From Streptomyces sclerotialus (GTDB lineage: Bacteria; Actinomycetota; Actinomycetes; Streptomycetales; Streptomycetaceae): a DNA stretch of 64,000 nt. Made by a program: the position numbers and the translations under genes. Where the stretch lies: positions 4,464,001-4,528,000 of the forward strand of contig NZ_JBFOHP010000002.1 of NCBI RefSeq assembly GCF_040907265.1, read 5' to 3'. How positions within the stretch are numbered: position 1 is the first letter of the stretch; every line of letters begins with the position of its first letter. The notes under the pieces were generated by a model, which saw only the letters and a list, made by a program, of their open reading frames with translations, did not search any database and was not told the origin of the DNA. Below are positions 59,547 to 64,000 of the stretch, one piece after another.

Positions 59547-59898
59547 TCCCGTCTCCTCCGGGGCGACGCGGCCGCGCTTCGAGGCGCGGCCGTGGGGCGG
59601 CGGTGTACTGCGGGGCTGAGCCGGCCGGGGTGCGTCGCGGTGGGTGACGGTCCGGTGACTCTTCGGCTTCGGTAAAGGGATCGTAATGACGCGCCGGAGC
59701 CCGAAGTAGTCGTGACAGGCAAATGAGCTGGTTGTTCCGCCTATCAGGTGAACGCAGGCACCGGCTTCCGGCGTGTGCGTTGCCGCGCGGTCCGGTGTCG
59801 CGACGGCCGCGGTCCCGGCCGTGAAGGCGTCAGGAGCGGTTCCTGCGGCGGCGGACGCCCCGGTGGGCCGCTGGCCGGGGCGGGCCGCCGTACGGCCG
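59547..59898. other. Intergenic region upstream of the SulP-carbonic anhydrase gene
   Basis: The 352 bases between two minus-strand genes contain the promoter region of the SulP fusion, AT-richer at about 59670-59755. No gene, operator or RNA could be supported. Confidence 0.4.
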
Positions 59899-60897
59899 TC
59901 AGGCGGGCTGTGGCGCGGCCGCGGCCGGCGCTTCGGAAAGGACGAACCCGGGGTCGACCTGAGCCGTCAGATCGGCTCCCGTCTTCCCATTGCCCCAGCT
60001 CTCGGCGTTCTTCACGTGGAAGTGCACCATCTGCCGTGTGTAGCGCTCCCAGTCGCGCCCTTCGTACGCGGCGTCGGCGGCGGCGTGCAGCGTACGCAAC
60101 GCCTGCTGGTTGACGTCCTCCAGCTGCGCGTAGGGTGCCGGCCGGCCCTTCTCCATGGCCCGCACCCAGTCGGACTGGCCGACCGTCACCAGCAGGTCGT
60201 CGCCCACCTGGTCGCGCAGGAAGGCGAGGTCGTCCGGGCCCTGCACCTTGTTGCCGACCACCTTCAGCTCGACGCCGAAGTCCCGCGCGTACTCCTTGTA
60301 CTGGCGGTACACGGCGACCCCCTTACGGGTCGGCTCCGCGACCAGGAAGGTCATGTCGAAGCGGGTGAACATCCCTGAGGCGAACGAGTCCGAGCCCGCC
60401 GTCATGTCGACGACCACGTACTCCTCCCGGCCGTCCACGAGGTGGTTCAGGCACAGCTCCACCGCGCCGACCTTGGAGTGGTAGCAGGCCACCCCGAGGT
60501 CGGACTCGGTGAACGGCCCGGTGGCCATCAGCCGGACCGTGCGGTCGTCGAGGCGTACCTCCCGGGCGCAGGCGGCGTAGACCGGGTTGTCCTCGACGAC
60601 CCGCAGCAGCCGGGAGCCCGCACCCGGCGGCGTCGTTTTGATCATCGTGTCGGCGGACTCGATGCGCGGGTTGGTGCCGCGCAAGTAGTCCTTGATGAGC
60701 GGCAGATGGGCGCCCATCGCGGGGAGCGCGGCCGCCTGGCTCTCATCGAGGCCGAGAGCGGCCCCCAGGTGCTGGTTGATGTCGGCGTCCACCGCGATCA
60801 CGGGGACGCCGGCGGCGACGAGGTGGCGGATGAACAGGGAGGACAGCGTGGTCTTGCCACTGCCGCCCTTGCCTACGAAAGCGATCTTCATGTTCAC
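59899..60897 (-). CDS. CooC/ParA-like ATP-binding protein
   Basis: A 332-residue MinD/ParA-type NTPase. The N-terminus MKIAFVGKGGSGKTTLSSLF has the deviant Walker A KGGSGKTT, and DADINQHLGAALGL follows. VVDMTAGSDSFASGMF lies in the switch II region. CooC-like proteins load metals into enzymes, but no carbon-monoxide dehydrogenase is near, so its client is unknown. Start is GTG 60897 or ATG 60891. It is divergent from a Fic-like gene across 95 bases. Confidence 0.88.
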   Translation of the reverse strand: MNMKIAFVGKGGSGKTTLSSLFIRHLVAAGVPVIAVDADINQHLGAALGLDESQAAALPAMGAHLPLIKDYLRGTNPRIESADTMIKTTPPGAGSRLLRVVEDNPVYAACAREVRLDDRTVRLMATGPFTESDLGVACYHSKVGAVELCLNHLVDGREEYVVVDMTAGSDSFASGMFTRFDMTFLVAEPTRKGVAVYRQYKEYARDFGVELKVVGNKVQGPDDLAFLRDQVGDDLLVTVGQSDWVRAMEKGRPAPYAQLEDVNQQALRTLHAAADAAYEGRDWERYTRQMVHFHVKNAESWGNGKTGADLTAQVDPGFVLSEAPAAAAPQPA

Positions 60898-60992
60898 AAA
60901 GCGTAATTGTGTAATCGCCTTGCGTAAGAGGTTTACGTGAAGAAGACCACTCCAACGAGGGGCCCGCCCTTGTGGTGCGTAGGGTCGTCCCC

Positions 60993-61814
60993 ATGAGTAC
61001 GACAGCCGACCCGCTCGCGACCCTCGCCGAGCTCCCCGGAGTGGCCGACAGCGTGGACTCCGTACGCAAGAGCATCGACCGGGTCTACGGGCACCGCATC
61101 ATGCGGCGCCGCAGCAATGAGGTCACCGCGGAGGCGGCCCTGCGCAGCGCGCGCGGTTCGGCGGCGCTGTCCGGTGCCGACTGGGCGCTGGAAGAGGTGC
61201 GCAGGCGTACGGACTTCAGTGGTGACGGGGAGGCGCGCACCGTAGGTGCGGCGCTGCGGCTGTCGGCCGAGGCGGGACAGCTCCTCAGTGTGTGGCGGCA
61301 GTCGCCGCTTCGGGTGCTGGCACGGCTGCACCTCGTGGCGGCGGGTGGCGACGCCCCCGACGAGAGCGTGGGCCGGCCCCGGCTGGCGGGCGAGACCGTG
61401 GACGAGCCGCTGATCGAACTGGATCTCCCGGACGCCGACGAGGTGGCCGGGCGGCTGGACGGGCTGGCGCGTCTGCTGCTGTCGGGAACCAAGGCTCCGG
61501 CACTGGTCACCGCCGCCGTGGTCCACGGAGAGCTGCTCGCGCTGCGGCCCTTCGGGTCCGGCAACGGCCTGGTGGCCCGCACGGCGGAACGTATCGTCCT
61601 GGTCGGCAGCGGCCTCGACCCGAAGTCGATCTGCCCCTCGGAGGTCGGCTACGCGGAGCTGGGCCGGGCGGCGTACGTCGCGGCCCTGGAGAACTACGTC
61701 TCGGGCACTCCGGAAGGCATGGCGGCCTGGATCGCGCACTGCGGGCGCGCGGTCGAGCTGGGTGCGCGCGAGAGCACGGCGGTGTGCGAAGCGCTGCAGC
61801 GAGGCGCCGCCTGA
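60993..61814 (+). CDS. Fic-fold protein with degenerate catalytic motif
   Basis: A 273-residue protein. LRPFGSGNGLVARTAERI corresponds to the Fic signature HPFx(D/E)GNGRxxR with the catalytic His replaced by Arg, D/E by Ser, and the first Arg by Leu. The upstream ARGSAALSGADWALEEV resembles the Fic N-terminal inhibitory or substrate helix. AMPylation is therefore unlikely unless it uses another mechanism. This gene precedes the HAD/Ssd region in Streptomyces genomes as I recall them. ATG at 60993 (MSTTADPLATLAEL) is chosen. Confidence 0.78.
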   Translation: MSTTADPLATLAELPGVADSVDSVRKSIDRVYGHRIMRRRSNEVTAEAALRSARGSAALSGADWALEEVRRRTDFSGDGEARTVGAALRLSAEAGQLLSVWRQSPLRVLARLHLVAAGGDAPDESVGRPRLAGETVDEPLIELDLPDADEVAGRLDGLARLLLSGTKAPALVTAAVVHGELLALRPFGSGNGLVARTAERIVLVGSGLDPKSICPSEVGYAELGRAAYVAALENYVSGTPEGMAAWIAHCGRAVELGARESTAVCEALQRGAA

Positions 61815-62210
61815 CGGGCCGGAGAGGGCTGAAAAGCTCCACACAAGGGTTGCGGCGGTACCTGGTCCTGCTCGGTACCGCCGCGCTGCACATCCGTCGG
61901 GTTACCAAGCGTGCTCGATAGTTGCCGACAGGTCGGAGTCTTTGTCCGTCACCTGATGCGGCTGGCCCGTAATCGACGGGTCGGCGTCGCGTGGGTTCCT
62001 GACGTCTGTGCTCGGTCCGTGGGGCCTTGCTGCGTTACAGGTTTTCCTCTCGGAGATCCTTGGTCTCGCGGGCCGTTAATTCCTTTGTACTCCTGCGGAC
62101 CGCCAAGCGGAACCCCTCGCTGCACATCTTTACTTTTGCCTGCAAAAGCGGGTGATTCGGGCGCACTTCTCGGGCGTTCGGTGCCCGGGCTGCGGGGAGG
62201 TGCGGCCGGC
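61815..62210. other. Intergenic region between convergent Fic-like and HAD genes
   Basis: 396 bases, lower in GC than the flanks at about 62040-62150. A short hairpin (CTTTTGCCTGCAAAAG) lies at about 62131-62146 and could be a terminator. No gene is supported. Confidence 0.45.
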
Positions 62211-63092
62211 TCAGGCCGAGAGGGCGCGCGCCGGAGCGCCGCGGCGCCGGCTGGCGTACCAGACCAGGCCCGCCGTGGCCGCCGCCGCGCCCACCGCGAC
62301 GGCGACCAGCGCCGGCCTGGGCGGCATGGAGAGCGACGGAATCCGCTGCTTCAGGCGCACCGGACGGTCGAAGGCGAGGACCGGCCAGTCGCGGGCGGCG
62401 GCCTCCCGGCGCAGCGCCCGGTCGGGGTTGACCGCGTGCGGGTGGCCGACGGCCTCCAGCATCGGGACGTCGGTCGCCGAGTCGCTGTACGCGTAGCAGC
62501 GCGCGAGGTCGTACCCCTCGGACGCGGCCAGCTCCCGGATCGCCTCGGCCTTGGTGGGGCCGTAGGCGTAGTACTCGATCTCGCCCGTGAAGCGGCCGTC
62601 CGTGCCGACGACCATGCGTGTGGCCACGACCCGGTCGGCTCCCAGCAGCTCGCCGATCGGCTCGACCACCTCGGCGCCGGAGGTGGAGACGATGACGACA
62701 TCACGGCCGGCGGTGTGGTGCTCCTCGATGAGGGAGGCCGCCTCGTCGTAGATGAGCGGATCGATGAGGTCGTGGAGGGTCTCGGCGACGATTGCCCGTA
62801 CCTGGGCCACGTCCCACCCACGGCAGAGCGCGGAGAGGTACTCCCGCATCCGCTCCATCTGGTCGTGGTCCGCGCCGCCCGCGAGGAAGACGAACTGGGC
62901 GTACGCGGTCCGCAGTGCGGCCCTCCGATTGATCAGGCCGCCTTGGTAGAACGACTTGCTGAAGGTCAGCGTGCTCGACTTAGCAATGACTGTCTTGTCC
63001 AGGTCGAAGAACGCGGCCGTCCGAGGGGCCGAGTGGGGCGCTGAAGGAAGCGAGCTTCGGTTTTCCACAAGGCGAGCATAGGGGGGCACCAT
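62211..63092 (-). CDS. HAD-IB family phosphatase
   Basis: A 293-residue phosphoserine-phosphatase-like enzyme. Motif I is AAFFDLDKTVIAKSS with nucleophile and acid Asp, motif II is VVIVSTSGAEVVEPIG, and motif III/IV is YAYSDSATDVPMLEAVG. A C-terminal membrane helix (ALVAVAVGAAAATAGLVWYA) followed by Arg residues anchors it. It is divergent from ssd across the 6C RNA region, an arrangement also seen at the mycobacterial ssd locus. ATG at 63092 or a GTG at 63068 are possible starts. Confidence 0.9.
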   Translation of the reverse strand: MVPPYARLVENRSSLPSAPHSAPRTAAFFDLDKTVIAKSSTLTFSKSFYQGGLINRRAALRTAYAQFVFLAGGADHDQMERMREYLSALCRGWDVAQVRAIVAETLHDLIDPLIYDEAASLIEEHHTAGRDVVIVSTSGAEVVEPIGELLGADRVVATRMVVGTDGRFTGEIEYYAYGPTKAEAIRELAASEGYDLARCYAYSDSATDVPMLEAVGHPHAVNPDRALRREAAARDWPVLAFDRPVRLKQRIPSLSMPPRPALVAVAVGAAAATAGLVWYASRRRGAPARALSA

Positions 63093-63177
63093 TCGGCGTA
63101 AGGTGTGGCGCGTGGGTTTGCCTGAGAAGGCTCTCGGGTACACCATGGAAGTCACGGATCGTTCGCGACCGTGCTAA

Positions 63178-63262
63178 CCCGGCCCGACTCCTCCCCCCCC
63201 GAGTCGGCCGTGGGGACGACCCCCGCTCTCCCCCCCGGCGGGGGTCGTCGCATGTCCAGGCC
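63178..63262 (+). ncRNA. 6C small RNA
   Basis: Two adjacent hairpins each have a C-run loop. CCGACTC/GAGTCGG at about 63184-63207 has a CTCCCCCCCC loop. GACGACCCCCGC/GCGGGGGTCGTC at 63215-63249 has a TCTCCCCCCCG loop. This is the defining shape of the actinobacterial 6C RNA. It lies between the HAD-IB and ssd genes on the ssd strand, as the mycobacterial 6C RNA does. A possible -10 (GTGCTAAC) lies near 63170. Ends are estimated. Confidence 0.85.
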
Positions 63263-63532
63263 CGTTTTCGGGGCATGGGGGTGACTTTTCGATCTTCCTT
63301 TGGCGATCAAGCGCCGGGCGTCGCCGCGGTCGCCGTTCGTAACTTACCGTAATCAGAAGACTGCTCTCAGGAAGTTTTCCATAGTCGCTGGTATAGGTGA
63401 CGGGGATATTCACAGCCCCAGTAGTTGTCCACAGTTTTCGACCAAGATCCACGGGATTTTCCGGATCGCTGCACCGTGAAAGTCCGCGAAGTTCGCGGAT
63501 GTGCGAGTTGTGTAGCGACAGGGGGACGGAAC

Positions 63533-64000
63533 GTGGCCGGAAGCAACGATTCGGATGGGGCGGAGCGGGACGGACAAGAGCCGGGACCGCTGATCATCAC
63601 GGAGGACGAAAACCTCCTCGACGATCTTCTGAGGCTCTGCGCGGCGGCGGGCACGGTGCCGGTCGTGGCGCACGGCGGGGGTGCCCGAGCGGCCGGCTGG
63701 GATTCGGCCCCGCTGGTGATCGTCGGGGAGGACTGTGTGCACCGGCTTCGGGGCCTCGCGCGCCGGTCCGGTGTCGTCCTCGTCGGACAGCATCGAGACG
63801 ACACCCGCGTATGGCAGCAGGCGGTCGAGATCGGTGCCGAGAAGGTCCTCGGGCTGCCGGACGGTGAGAGCTGGCTCGTGGACCGCATCGCGGACGCGGT
63901 GGAGGGCGACGGCGGTCCGGCTCTCACGGTGGGCGTCCTCGGCGGGCGGGGCGGCTCCGGCGCGAGCACCCTCGCCTGCGCCCTGGCCGTGACGGCGGCA
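63533..64000 (+). CDS. ssd: Septum site-determining protein Ssd, partial
   Basis: MinD/CpaE-like regulator of septation and the first gene before the tad-type pilus cluster in actinobacteria. Only the first 156 codons are in the window; the frame is open at the end. The N-terminal receiver-like region (PLIITEDENLLDDLLRLCAA) is followed by the ATPase start VGVLGGRGGSGASTLACALA, a P-loop in which the usual Lys is Ala. GTG at 63533 has GGGGGACGGA upstream. Confidence 0.88.
   Translation, partial: MAGSNDSDGAERDGQEPGPLIITEDENLLDDLLRLCAAAGTVPVVAHGGGARAAGWDSAPLVIVGEDCVHRLRGLARRSGVVLVGQHRDDTRVWQQAVEIGAEKVLGLPDGESWLVDRIADAVEGDGGPALTVGVLGGRGGSGASTLACALAVTAA

Overview
The window is high-GC actinobacterial chromosome, almost certainly Streptomyces. 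The evidence is strong G/C third-position bias, frequent GTG starts with ATGA stop/start overlaps, WblA next to a class A penicillin-binding protein and two ArsA-type ATPases, a Crp-Nth-MarP neighbourhood, and an HAD phosphatase followed by a 6C RNA and Ssd. Most of it is conserved core chromosome. A B12 cluster and a small degraded islet are the distinctive parts.

Layout. 0.3-12 kb: tRNA-Ser(GGA), the SRP RNA (ffs), dnaX, ybaB, recR and a DUF5063 gene (replication and repair), then aspartokinase-asd, and a SigE-family sigma factor with an overlapping membrane protein, then SURF1. 12-14 kb: an S9 peptidase. 14.3-26.2 kb: a nearly complete cobalamin corrin-ring cluster (cobL, cobM, cbiD, cobK, cobIJ, cobH, cobG, cobN) with a cobalamin riboswitch before cobN. 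cobH carries an apparent one-base frameshift. 26-31.4 kb: transport and regulation pairs (MerR/SulP, MFS/LysR) and a TlpA-like lipoprotein.

31.4-35.5 kb: an islet ending at tRNA-Pro(CGG). It holds a three-repeat MABP-type beta-prism protein, a decayed FkbM methyltransferase with an octamer repeat at the break, an AT-richer secreted protein overlapping a lipoprotein, and remnants of a glycosyltransferase and a GntR regulator. 35.5-46.9 kb: Pr6Pr membrane protein, metallophosphoesterase, YqeY-like protein, PBP, WblA, two ArsA ATPases, DUF4177-RidA, NUDIX-MBL. 47-54.7 kb: Crp, endonuclease III with a long histone-H1-like tail, a CoA-type NUDIX, MarP, an alpha/beta hydrolase, a holin-like protein and NhaA. 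55-64 kb: acetyl-CoA synthetase, a SulP-carbonic anhydrase fusion, a CooC/ParA-like ATPase, a Fic-fold protein with a degenerate catalytic motif, an HAD-IB phosphatase, the 6C RNA and the 5' part of ssd, which runs off the window.

The genes fall into short operons, many translationally coupled. Strong hairpin terminators separate several blocks. No insertion sequence, CRISPR array or intact prophage was seen. Gene names rest on reading the proteins and context; no database search was run.
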